From: Ramlibacter cellulosilyticus
Lineage (GTDB): Bacteria > Pseudomonadota > Gammaproteobacteria > Burkholderiales > Burkholderiaceae_C
Assembly (NCBI RefSeq): GCF_014297465.1
Contig: NZ_JACORT010000005.1
Coordinates: 62,001-126,000, forward strand
Length of the DNA stretch: 64,000 nucleotides
Direction of reading: 5' to 3'
Shown here piece after piece: positions 27,743 through 34,832 of the stretch. The position numbers and the translations under genes were made by a program. A model generated the notes under the pieces. The model searched no databases. It had not been told where the DNA came from and saw only the letters and a list, made by a program, of their open reading frames with translations. Numbering within the stretch: position 1 is the first letter of the stretch; the number at the start of each line of letters is the position of its first letter.

Positions 27743-27955
27743 ATGTCTGAAGAACCCATCCAGGTCGGCGACCTGGTCGCGCCGAGCGCCGGCGGGCCGG
27801 AAATGACCGTGCAGGCGCGGTCCCAGAACCTCGCGTACTGCGCGTGGCTGGTCGACGGCCGCCTGCACCAGGGGACTTTCGAGATCGCCGCGCTGCGGCG
27901 CCTGCGCAGCGCCGGGCCGGCTTCGCGCGCGGGGCCGGACGCCTCCGGGCCCTGA
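27743..27955 (+). CDS. YodC-like (DUF2158) small protein
   Basis: The 70-residue protein matches the YodC pattern: IQVGDLVAPSAGGPEMTVQ, then AYCAWLVDGRLHQGTFEIAAL, a short SH3-like beta barrel. The start at 27743 gives the usual N-terminus; a second ATG 15 bases upstream is possible. YodC-family members are of unknown function and occur as stand-alone genes. It is convergent with the PAS kinase gene one base away. A diverged relative appears at 47459-47794. Confidence 0.78.
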   Translation: MSEEPIQVGDLVAPSAGGPEMTVQARSQNLAYCAWLVDGRLHQGTFEIAALRRLRSAGPASRAGPDASGP

Positions 27956-27956
27956 A

Positions 27957-29105
27957 TCAGGCCCCGCCACCCCGGGGCCACTCCAGCAGGAAAGTCGTGC
28001 CCTCCCCTGCCGCCGACTGCACGGCAACGGTGCCGCCGTGCGCCTGCACGATGGCGCGCACGATGTAGAGCCCCAGGCCCACCCCTTGCGCACGTGCCTG
28101 CGCGCCGCGCACCATCGGCTCGAACATGCGCGGGAGCAGCTCGGGCGGGATGGCCGGGCCGTCGTTGTGCACGCTCACCCGCATCCTGTCCGCGCTGCCT
28201 TCGCTGCGCACCGTGATCGGCCGCGCCGGGTCGCCGTGCGAGACCGCGTTGGCCACGAGGTTGCCCACCGCCTGCACGATGCGGTCGGCGTCGGCCAGGC
28301 AGCGGCCGTCGCCGCTGCGCTCGTGGCGCAGCTCCCGTGCCGGGAAAGCCACCGCGAGTTCGGACACGCTGTCGGCGATGGCCTGGTGCAGGTCGCCATC
28401 CGACTTCTTCATGCCCAGCCCTCCGCCCACGCGCGCCTGCGTGAAATCGAGCAGGTCCGCGATCAGCCGCTGCACGCGCTGCACGGCGCGGCTCACCCGC
28501 GCGACGGCCTGGGCCTGCTGCGCTGGCGCGAGCCCGCGCTCCAGCAGGGCGGTGCTCATGTGGATCACCGACAGGGGGTTGCGGATGTCGTGGCTGACGA
28601 TGCCCACCAGCTGTTCGGCGAACACCGCGCGGTCCTCCGCCTCGCCACGCGCGACGGCCAGCTCCTGCTGGTCGCGCGCGACCTGCGCCGCGAGTTCCTC
28701 GGCCCGGCGCCGCTGCAGGAGCAGCTCGCGCTCGTACTTGTCGCGGTCTTCCGCGAGGAACACGGCCACGTGCAGCAGCGTGCCGCCGTTCCACGGCCGC
28801 TCGGCCATGTTGACCATCACGGGCACGCCCGACGCATCCTTGCGCCGCAGTTCCAGCTTCACCTCCGCCACCGACGCCTGGATGCGCAGCAGTGGCTGCA
28901 GGTGCGTCTGCCAGAAGATGCGCCCGCCCATGGTGAGCAGCTCCTGGAAGCGCAGCTGCCCCACCAGGTCCTCGCGCGCATATTGCAGCCAGCGGCAGAG
29001 CGTTGCATTGGCGCCGACGATGCGGCCGTCCGCCGCGGCCAGCAGCAGTCCGCAAGGGGCCGCTTCGTACAAAGCTTCCGCCCCGGGGAGGAGGGGCGTG
29101 TCCAT
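27957..29105 (-). CDS. PAS-domain sensor histidine kinase
   Basis: The 382-residue cytoplasmic kinase has an N-terminal PAS domain (about residues 8-125, ALYEAAPCGLLLAAADGRIVG onward), a coiled coil (LLLQRRRAEELAAQVARDQ), HisKA with H in VSHDIRNPLSVIHMS, and HATPase with NLVANAVSHGD and GVGLGLYIVRAI. There is no transmembrane segment, so the signal is internal or delivered by a partner. It is encoded two bases after an RsbQ-like hydrolase, and the first gene of the operon is a single-domain receiver. In Bacillus, RsbQ works with the PAS-containing phosphatase RsbP; here a PAS kinase takes that place. Confidence 0.92.
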   Translation of the reverse strand: MDTPLLPGAEALYEAAPCGLLLAAADGRIVGANATLCRWLQYAREDLVGQLRFQELLTMGGRIFWQTHLQPLLRIQASVAEVKLELRRKDASGVPVMVNMAERPWNGGTLLHVAVFLAEDRDKYERELLLQRRRAEELAAQVARDQQELAVARGEAEDRAVFAEQLVGIVSHDIRNPLSVIHMSTALLERGLAPAQQAQAVARVSRAVQRVQRLIADLLDFTQARVGGGLGMKKSDGDLHQAIADSVSELAVAFPARELRHERSGDGRCLADADRIVQAVGNLVANAVSHGDPARPITVRSEGSADRMRVSVHNDGPAIPPELLPRMFEPMVRGAQARAQGVGLGLYIVRAIVQAHGGTVAVQSAAGEGTTFLLEWPRGGGA

Positions 29106-29107
29106 CG

Positions 29108-29902
29108 CTAGAGCTGGCGCAGGAACTGCTCCATGGCGTCCGCGCTGGCACTCGGTGCGCTCAGGTGCGGGCAGTGCCCCACGTTCTCGATGATCCGCAG
29201 GGTGCAGTTCGGGATCTGCTTCTGCAGGTACTGCCCGACCGCGACGGGCGCGATCAGGTCCTCGCTGCACTGCAGGACCAGCGTGGGGGCCTGCAGCTTC
29301 GGCAGGTCGGCGCGGTGGTCCGAGAGGAAGGTGACGCGCGCGAACTGCTTGGCGATCTCGGGGTCGGTGCGGCAGAAGCTGTTGGTCAGTTCGACGGCGA
29401 GTTCCGGCTGGTCGGGGGCCCCCATGATGGCCGGCGCCATGTTGCTGGACCAGCCGAGATAGTTGCTCTCCAGCGTCTCCAGCAGCGAGTCGATGTCGCT
29501 GCGCTCGAAGCCGCCGACGTAGTCGCCGTCGTTGATGTAGCAGGGCGAGGGCCCCACCATCACCTGCGCCAGGAACTGGTCCGGCGACGCGATGTTGGCC
29601 AGCATGCCGATCATGGAGCTCACGGAGTGCCCCACGCAGATGGCCGGCGCGGTGGTCACGGCCGCGAGCACCTCGCACAGGTCCGACGCGTAGCCGTGCA
29701 GGCTGGAGTACTTCTGCTTGTCGTAGGCCGAGAGGTCGGACTGCCCGCTGCCCACGAGGTCGAGCAGGATGCAGGTGTACGTTTCGGCGAAGTGCGGCGC
29801 CAGCAGGCGCCACATGGCCTGGTCGCACCCGAAGCCGTGCACGAACACCATGGGCGGGCCTTCGCCCTGCACGTGCACGTTGTTGCGCTTGCGGACATCC
29901 AT
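29108..29902 (-). CDS. RsbQ-like alpha/beta hydrolase
   Basis: The 264-residue protein has the alpha/beta hydrolase core: oxyanion motif MVFVHGFGCDQAMW, nucleophile in CVGHSVSSMIG, Asp in CSEDLIAPVAVG, and His in ENVGHCPHLSAP. The sequence LLDLVGSGQSDLSAYDKQKYS and its length place it with RsbQ, the Bacillus energy-stress activator, and with the plant KAI2/D14 receptors of the same family. A small hydrophobic ligand is expected. Its start overlaps the stop of the receiver gene (ATGA) and it precedes the PAS kinase by two bases, so it probably regulates that kinase. Confidence 0.9.
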   Translation of the reverse strand: MDVRKRNNVHVQGEGPPMVFVHGFGCDQAMWRLLAPHFAETYTCILLDLVGSGQSDLSAYDKQKYSSLHGYASDLCEVLAAVTTAPAICVGHSVSSMIGMLANIASPDQFLAQVMVGPSPCYINDGDYVGGFERSDIDSLLETLESNYLGWSSNMAPAIMGAPDQPELAVELTNSFCRTDPEIAKQFARVTFLSDHRADLPKLQAPTLVLQCSEDLIAPVAVGQYLQKQIPNCTLRIIENVGHCPHLSAPSASADAMEQFLRQL

Positions 29903-30291
29903 CAGGCTTCCTGCACCTCGTGCACGCGCCCGGGGAAGGCGTGCAGGTAGGCACGCAGTTCGCCGAACTGCCCCTTGGAGATCACGCCGTCCGCGCCCAG
30001 GCGAATGCAGCGCTGGCGCACGACGGGCGTCACGAAGTCGCTGAACACGACGACGGCGCCGGAAGGCTCCTTGTTCATGCGGCTCACGAGCGTGAAGCCC
30101 GAGCCCTCGGCCAGCAGCAGGTCGACGATCGCGAGGTCCCAGCCGCCGCGGTGGCGCAGCAGCCATTCGGTGGCAGCGGTCTCGTTGGTGGCCATGCCCA
30201 CGAGCTCGAATCCGCCGACGGACTCGAGCAGGTCCCGCAGGAGCTCCTGCATGGGCTTCGAATCTTCCACCATGAACACGCGTACAGCCAT
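29902..30291 (-). CDS. Single-domain response regulator (receiver only)
   Basis: The 129-residue protein is one receiver domain with VFMVEDSKPMQELL, phospho-acceptor Asp in LAIVDLLLAEGSGF and Lys in GVISKGQFGEL. No output domain is present, as in CheY/DivK-type proteins, so it must act by binding a partner or as a phosphate relay. GGAGGTGG lies upstream of the ATG. It is the first gene of a three-gene operon with the RsbQ-like hydrolase and the PAS kinase. Confidence 0.9.
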   Translation of the reverse strand: MAVRVFMVEDSKPMQELLRDLLESVGGFELVGMATNETAATEWLLRHRGGWDLAIVDLLLAEGSGFTLVSRMNKEPSGAVVVFSDFVTPVVRQRCIRLGADGVISKGQFGELRAYLHAFPGRVHEVQEA

Positions 30292-30428
30292 ACCACCTCC
30301 GGATCCGCAGCCGGGCCAATCGCCCGGCAGAGGACCAACATGACAGTCCAAAGCGGCGGATTCTGTCTGAAGCGCGCGAAGATGGCTGTAGGAATGCTCC
30401 GACTTTGCAGGAGCTGCGTACGCGCCGG

Positions 30429-30518
30429 TGGCGGAAGCGGTGAGATTCGAACTCACGGATGTCTTGCGACATCGCCGGTTTTCAAGACCGGTGCATTCAA
30501 CCGCTCTGCCACGCTTCC
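30429..30518 (-). tRNA. tRNA-Ser (anticodon UGA)
   Basis: On the minus strand the 5' GGAAGCG pairs with the 3' CGCTTCC and is followed by an encoded GCCA tail. The anticodon loop CTTGAAA in the stem CCGGT/ACCGG gives anticodon TGA. A long variable arm (GCGATGTCGCAAGACATC) and the T-loop GTTCGAATC complete a class II serine tRNA of 90 bases including CCA. Confidence 0.97.
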
Positions 30519-30533
30519 GACCGGACGATTCTC

Positions 30534-31499
30534 TCAGAACCGCGTGGCCACCCCGATCACCAGCGCCTTGTCCGCGGTGAGCTGCACGCCGTTGACGTAC
30601 TGGTACAGCGGTTGCTGCCAGAAGCCATAGAGGCGCCAGCGTTCCGACAGCTCGTAGCTGAAGCCAGGACTCACGAACAGGAAGCGGCCGCCGCTGTCCT
30701 CGGGCTCCGCGTTCGCGCCGCGGTCCCGCTGCTTGAAGACGGCATTGAGCTGCAGCAGTCCCGAGAACCTGTCCGTGACGGCATGCGCGTAGCCGAGGTC
30801 GGCCGACAGCTGCGCGCCGGGAGCGAACCCGTCGTGCTGGTGCAGGGCGGCCTGCACCTGCACCTGCGCGAACCAGGAGGCAGGGCGGGTCGTGAGCTGC
30901 TGGTGGAAAAAGGCGCCCAGGATCGCATCGGTGGTGCCGGTGCCCGGCTGCAGGCTGCGCTCCGCGACGTCGCCTTCGGCGTTGGCGATGTTCGTGCGGC
31001 CCGTGGGCAGCTTCAGCCCGAAGGTGACGCCGGCGCTCGCCGGGCCCGCGGACTGGTCGATCCAGGGTGCCTGGTAGCGGCCGGTCGCTCGCAGGTCGCC
31101 CGGCTCGCGGAAGTCCCAGCGCTCGGGCAGTTGCGCCCCGTGGTGGTTGTGCACGTGCAGGTGCTCGCGGTGCACCAGCGGCAGGGCGAGCGAGAAGCCC
31201 CAGCCGCCCGCGAAGTTCCTGCTGTAGTTGAGGAGCAGGTTGCGGTTGGTCGTCTCCACCTCGTCGTGGTGGTGCGGGATCTCGCCCACGCCGATGCGGC
31301 GCGAGCCGGCGCGCGGCTGGTCCTGCGGGATGTATTCGTAGCGCAGGTCGAGCACGGAGCCCTCCTGCAGGCCGAGGGCGTCGGAAGCCCAGTCGCCGTT
31401 GACGGCGCAGAAGGCGGCGCCGCAGCTGGCGTGCGCGGCAGGAAGGAAGGCGAAGGCCAGGACGGCGCCAAGCGCCGTGGCACGGAAAGAGGAACGCAT
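30534..31499 (-). CDS. Putative outer-membrane beta-barrel protein
   Basis: The 321-residue protein has a signal peptide (MRSSFRATALGAVLAFAFLP, cleavage after AHA), then CGAAFCAVNGDW. Alternating beta-strand-like segments follow (LLLNYSRNFAGGWGFSLALP, ATGRYQAPW, FLFVSPGFSYELSERWRLYGF) and it ends in the aromatic residue of VIGVATRF, typical of outer-membrane barrels. It contains a His-rich loop (HLHVHNHH). AGGAGA precedes the ATG. It follows a DUF2946 protein gene by 61 bases on the same strand; that family is linked to copper and heavy-metal loci, so [12 protein letters not shown] transport is a possible role. Confidence 0.8.
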   Translation of the reverse strand: MRSSFRATALGAVLAFAFLPAAHASCGAAFCAVNGDWASDALGLQEGSVLDLRYEYIPQDQPRAGSRRIGVGEIPHHHDEVETTNRNLLLNYSRNFAGGWGFSLALPLVHREHLHVHNHHGAQLPERWDFREPGDLRATGRYQAPWIDQSAGPASAGVTFGLKLPTGRTNIANAEGDVAERSLQPGTGTTDAILGAFFHQQLTTRPASWFAQVQVQAALHQHDGFAPGAQLSADLGYAHAVTDRFSGLLQLNAVFKQRDRGANAEPEDSGGRFLFVSPGFSYELSERWRLYGFWQQPLYQYVNGVQLTADKALVIGVATRF

Positions 31500-31560
31500 C
31501 AGGATCTCCTGTTCGAAGGCAGGCTCCCGCCGCGCGTGCAGCGGGAGGAAAGGCAAGCGA

Positions 31561-31914
31561 TCAGGAGAGCCGGGGTGGACCGCGGGCCGCGGGCGGCGCC
31601 GCGGCATTGCGCACGAAGCCGTGCGCCAGGATGGCTTCGGGCGCCTCGTGCGCCGGCGCGGGCGGCAGCCGCAGCGCGAAGGCCGGGGGCGGCGGCGCAG
31701 CGCCGGTGACGCAGGCAGGGCACTGCCCCAGGTGGCCGGAGAGCTTCGCGGGCGCGCCGTCGTCGCCCGACACCAGCTTGAAGGAGCCCCCAGCACAGAC
31801 GAGTTGCAGGCCCGCATCGCCGACCAGGGGCGCCGCGAGCGTGGCGCCCAGCCACAGCGCGAACCACGCCAGCACGAAGCAGGCGAGGCGGCGGGCGTGG
31901 CGCAACGCGGACAT
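31561..31914 (-). CDS. DUF2946-like small membrane protein
   Basis: The 117-residue protein begins MSALRHARRLACFVLAWFAL, an N-terminal hydrophobic segment, followed by VCAGGSFKLVSGDDG and the LGHLGQCPACV-type motif (HLGQCPAC) that marks DUF2946. The C-terminal half is proline- and alanine-rich. Relatives occur next to copper-related and TonB-receptor genes and may bind metal through the CxxC and His. It is the first gene of a pair with the barrel protein. Confidence 0.72.
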   Translation of the reverse strand: MSALRHARRLACFVLAWFALWLGATLAAPLVGDAGLQLVCAGGSFKLVSGDDGAPAKLSGHLGQCPACVTGAAPPPPAFALRLPPAPAHEAPEAILAHGFVRNAAAPPAARGPPRLS

Positions 31915-32005
31915 GGAGCGGGATGATAGCCGCGGACAGACCTTGGCCCGCCCTGACGCCGGCTGGCAAGGCGGGCGCGGACTGGCTACCATCCGGCTTT
32001 GCATC

Positions 32006-32194
32006 ATGTCGCAGTCCATCCCCTACCTCGATCCGGAGGTCAAGCCTCCCGATTACCGCGTGCCCCGGGGGCGCAGCGGCCAGGGGTCGAAGTCGGCGCT
32101 GGAAACGCTGCTCAAGGACATCGACCGCATCCAGCGCGCCAAGGAAGCCTACGGCGACCTGCCCAAGCGGCCGGACTCGTCGCTGCGCTTCTGA
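32006..32194 (+). CDS. Small hypothetical protein
   Basis: The 62-residue soluble protein begins MSQSIPYLDPEVKPPDYRVP and continues with a helical, charged part (LETLLKDIDRIQRAKEAYG). No family recognised. It lies alone, divergent from the DUF2946 gene and convergent with the ABC ATPase gene three bases away. Codon usage and a sharp start after a non-coding gap support it. Confidence 0.5.
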   Translation: MSQSIPYLDPEVKPPDYRVPRGRSGQGSKSALETLLKDIDRIQRAKEAYGDLPKRPDSSLRF

Positions 32195-32197
32195 GCC

Positions 32198-33076
32198 TCA
32201 GCCCGGCACCAGGCCGGCCGCGCGCTGCACCTCGATGCGGATCTCCTCGGTGAGCTGCGCCTTCATCTGCGCGAACACGGGCGTCGTCTTCATCGCATAG
32301 TGCCGCGGGTGCGGCAGCGGCACCGGCAGGTCGCACTTGATGCGCCCGGGCCGCGCGCTCATCACGACCACGCGGTTGCCCATGAAGATGGCCTCGTCGA
32401 TGTCGTGCGTGACGAACAGCACGGTCTTGCGCTCGGCTTCCCAGATCGACAGCAGCAGTTCCTGCATCAGCTCGCGCGTCTGGTGGTCCAGGGCGCCGAA
32501 GGGCTCGTCCATCAGCAGGATGCGGGGCGCGTTGGCCAGGGCCCGCGCGAGCGCCGTGCGTTGCTGCATGCCGCCCGAGAGCTGCTTGGGATAGTGCTGC
32601 GCGAAGTCCTGCAGGCCGACCTTCGCGAGGAAGGGACGCGCGATCGCCTCCTGCTCCGCGCGCGGGATGCCTTTCTCCCGCAGGCCGAAGCACACGTTCT
32701 GCAGCACCGTGAGCCAGGGAAAGAGCGTGTAGCTCTGGAACACCATGCCGCGGTCGGCGCCCGGCCCGGAGACCGTGCGGCCATCGAGCGTGATGCTGCC
32801 GCCGGTGGGCGTGTCCAGCCCCGCGACCATGCGCAGCAAGGTGCTCTTGCCGCAGCCGGAGGGGCCGAGGATGGTGATGAAGTCGTTCTCCTGCACGGCG
32901 AGGTCGGTGGCCTGCAGGGCGACGGTGCCGCCGGGGAAGGTCTTGCCGACACCTTCGATCCGCAGCACGTCGGACGTGTTGTCGCGTGCCACCGCGGAAC
33001 CGGCTTTGCCGGGCCGCTGGTGGCGCCCCCTTGAGGGGGAGGCGCCGTAGGCGCTTCGGGGGTGGGTCATCATCAT
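32198..33076 (-). CDS. ABC transporter ATP-binding protein, SsuB-like, with repeat-derived N-terminus
   Basis: The 292-residue ATPase has Walker A GPSGCGKSTLLR, Q-loop MVFQSYTLFPW, signature LSGGMQQRTALARAL, Walker B ILLMDEPFGALD and H-loop FVTHDIDEA, as in nitrate/sulfonate importers. ATG at 33076 overlaps the permease stop (ATGA). The first 28 residues, however, come from a palindromic repeat at 33020-33067 and do not resemble an ATPase. A GTG at 32992 just before RDNTSDVLRIEGVGKTF would give a normal N-terminus but lacks a clear ribosome site. It forms an operon with the permease and binding protein. Confidence 0.92.
   Translation of the reverse strand: MMMTHPRSAYGASPSRGRHQRPGKAGSAVARDNTSDVLRIEGVGKTFPGGTVALQATDLAVQENDFITILGPSGCGKSTLLRMVAGLDTPTGGSITLDGRTVSGPGADRGMVFQSYTLFPWLTVLQNVCFGLREKGIPRAEQEAIARPFLAKVGLQDFAQHYPKQLSGGMQQRTALARALANAPRILLMDEPFGALDHQTRELMQELLLSIWEAERKTVLFVTHDIDEAIFMGNRVVVMSARPGRIKCDLPVPLPHPRHYAMKTTPVFAQMKAQLTEEIRIEVQRAAGLVPG
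33020..33067. repeat. Palindromic repeat (family D) at the start of the ABC ATPase gene
   Basis: TGGCGCCCCCTTGAGGGGGA and GGCGCC form a nested palindrome, followed by GTAGGCGCTTCGGGGGTGGG. It lies directly downstream of the ATG of the ATPase gene and stays in frame. Sequences of this type are common intergenic hairpins in Comamonadaceae. Confidence 0.7.
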
Positions 33077-33846
33077 CTCAATTGCGCCCACGGGAAGACC
33101 TTTCTGTTCGCTGCCTTGAACGCGAAGTCCGTCACCAGCCCGATGAGGCCGATCACGAGGATGCCGAAGATGATCTGGTCGGTGGCCAGCAGCGCCTGGC
33201 TGTCCGTGATCATGTGGCCGATGCCGCTGGAGGCGCCGATCAGTTCCGCGACGATCACGTAGGTCCAGGCCCAGCCCAGCACCATGCGCAGCGTCTCGGC
33301 GATCTCCGGCGCGGCCGAGGGCAGCAGCACGCGCTTGACGATGCCGCCGTCGCCGGCGCCCAGCGTGTACGCCGCCTCCACCAGGTCGCGCCGCGTGTTG
33401 CCCACGCTCACGGCGACCATCAGCACCAGCTGGAAGAAGGAGCCGATGAAGATCACCGCGAGCTTCTGCGCCTCGCCGATGCCGGCCCACAGGATCAGCA
33501 GCGGGATGAAGGCCGAGGCGGGCAGGTAGCGCGCGAAGCTCACGAAAGGCTCGAAGAAGGCTTCCACCGGCTTGTACGCACCCATCACGACGCCGAGCGG
33601 GACGGCGATGGCCGCAGCGATGACGAACCCGCCCACCACGCGCCACACCGTCATGCCGATGTCGTGCAGGAAGCCCTGCGTGAGCAGGGACCAGCCCGAT
33701 CGCATCATCGTGAGCGGATCGGCGAGGAAGGTCTTCGACACCGCGCCACTGAAGGTGACCGCCGCCCAGAGGGCGAAGAACACCACGAAGAAGGAGACCC
33801 CCAGAGTGACGCGCGAGGCGGGGGAGACGGGAACGAGCGGCTTCAC
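33073..33846 (-). CDS. ABC transporter permease, SsuC/NrtB-like
   Basis: The 257-residue membrane protein has about six helices, starting LGVSFFVVFFALWAAVTF. It has the BPD_transp_1 coupling region around LVEAAYTLGAGDGGIVKRVLLP and the following MVLGWAWTYVIVAELIGAS. The GTG at 33846 overlaps the stop of the binding-protein gene. It forms the channel for the neighbouring ATPase. The operon ends near hutH, but on a separate transcript start. Confidence 0.92.
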   Translation of the reverse strand: MKPLVPVSPASRVTLGVSFFVVFFALWAAVTFSGAVSKTFLADPLTMMRSGWSLLTQGFLHDIGMTVWRVVGGFVIAAAIAVPLGVVMGAYKPVEAFFEPFVSFARYLPASAFIPLLILWAGIGEAQKLAVIFIGSFFQLVLMVAVSVGNTRRDLVEAAYTLGAGDGGIVKRVLLPSAAPEIAETLRMVLGWAWTYVIVAELIGASSGIGHMITDSQALLATDQIIFGILVIGLIGLVTDFAFKAANRKVFPWAQLR

Positions 33847-34787
33847 TTCAGGAACCGCGTGTCCGCCAGCTTCGCGAGGTCCGGCACCTGCTTGATGATC
33901 CCCGCCTCCAGCAGCAGGTCCGCGGCTTCCTTGCTGAAGGCGGCGTGCTCGCCGGAGAAGAACTTCTGGTTGGCCGCGCGGTCCTGCCAGCGCAGGTACT
34001 TCTGGCTCGCCTCGAACTGCTCGCCGCTCTGCTTCACGTCGGCGCCCATGATCTCGAAGCTCTTCTTCGGTTCCTTCTGGATCATCTCCACCGCCTCGAA
34101 GTAGCTGTCCGCCAGCGCCTTCGCGGCCTTGGGGTTGTCGGAGAGGAACTTCGGCGTGCAGCCGAAGGTGTCCATCACCATCGGGTAGTCCAGCGTCGTC
34201 GCGATGATCTTGCCGGCCTCGGGCTTGGCGCGCACGGCGGAGAGATACGGCTCGTACGTCATCGCGGCATCGAGGTCCGCGGTGCCCGCGATCATGGCGT
34301 TGGCCGCGGCCTGCGGCTCGAGGTTCACGACCTTCACGTCCTTCGGCGTGAGGCCGTTCTTCTTCAGCATCCACGCGAGCGTGAAGTAAGGCGCCGTGCC
34401 GGGCGCGCTGGCGGCGACCGTCTTGCCTTTCAGGTCGGCGATCTTCGCGATGTTGCCCTTCACCACCATGCCGTCGGCGCCATAGGACTTGTCCAGCTGG
34501 AAGATCTGCGTGGTGGCGACGCCGTTGGCGTTCCACACGATCCAGGTCTCCACCGTCGTCGCTGCGCACTGCACGTCGCCCGAAGCGATGGCGAGGTGGC
34601 GGTCCTTCTGCGGGATCTTGCGGATGGTGACGTCGAGCCCGTTCTTCCTGAAGATGCCGGCATCCTTCGCGAGCGTCAGCGGCGCGAAGCCCGTCCAGCC
34701 GGACATGCCGATCGCGACCTTGGTCTCCTGCGCCTGGGCGGCCACCGCGGCGCAGGCCAGCAGGGCGAGGGGGAACAGCTTGTTCAT
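33843..34787 (-). CDS. ABC transporter substrate-binding protein, SsuA/NrtA-like
   Basis: The 314-residue periplasmic protein has a signal peptide (MNKLFPLALLACAAVAAQAQ). The mature start ETKVAIGMSGWTGFAPLTLAKD is followed by CAATTVETWIVWNANGV and MTYEPYLSAVR. It belongs to the NMT1/SsuA class. The ligand is unknown. It lies 45 bases downstream of hutH on the same strand, so histidine or a related imidazole compound such as urocanate is possible. GGAGAG precedes the ATG. Confidence 0.88.
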   Translation of the reverse strand: MNKLFPLALLACAAVAAQAQETKVAIGMSGWTGFAPLTLAKDAGIFRKNGLDVTIRKIPQKDRHLAIASGDVQCAATTVETWIVWNANGVATTQIFQLDKSYGADGMVVKGNIAKIADLKGKTVAASAPGTAPYFTLAWMLKKNGLTPKDVKVVNLEPQAAANAMIAGTADLDAAMTYEPYLSAVRAKPEAGKIIATTLDYPMVMDTFGCTPKFLSDNPKAAKALADSYFEAVEMIQKEPKKSFEIMGADVKQSGEQFEASQKYLRWQDRAANQKFFSGEHAAFSKEAADLLLEAGIIKQVPDLAKLADTRFLK

Positions 34788-34832
34788 GGATGCTCTCCGT
34801 TCGTGGAATGGTGATGGGACTCTATGCACGGC

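Noticed and set aside
30534..31914. A TonB receptor or copper pump next to the DUF2946 protein
   Set aside because: The neighbour is a 321-residue barrel without a plug domain or TonB box, and no P-type ATPase or metal regulator is present.
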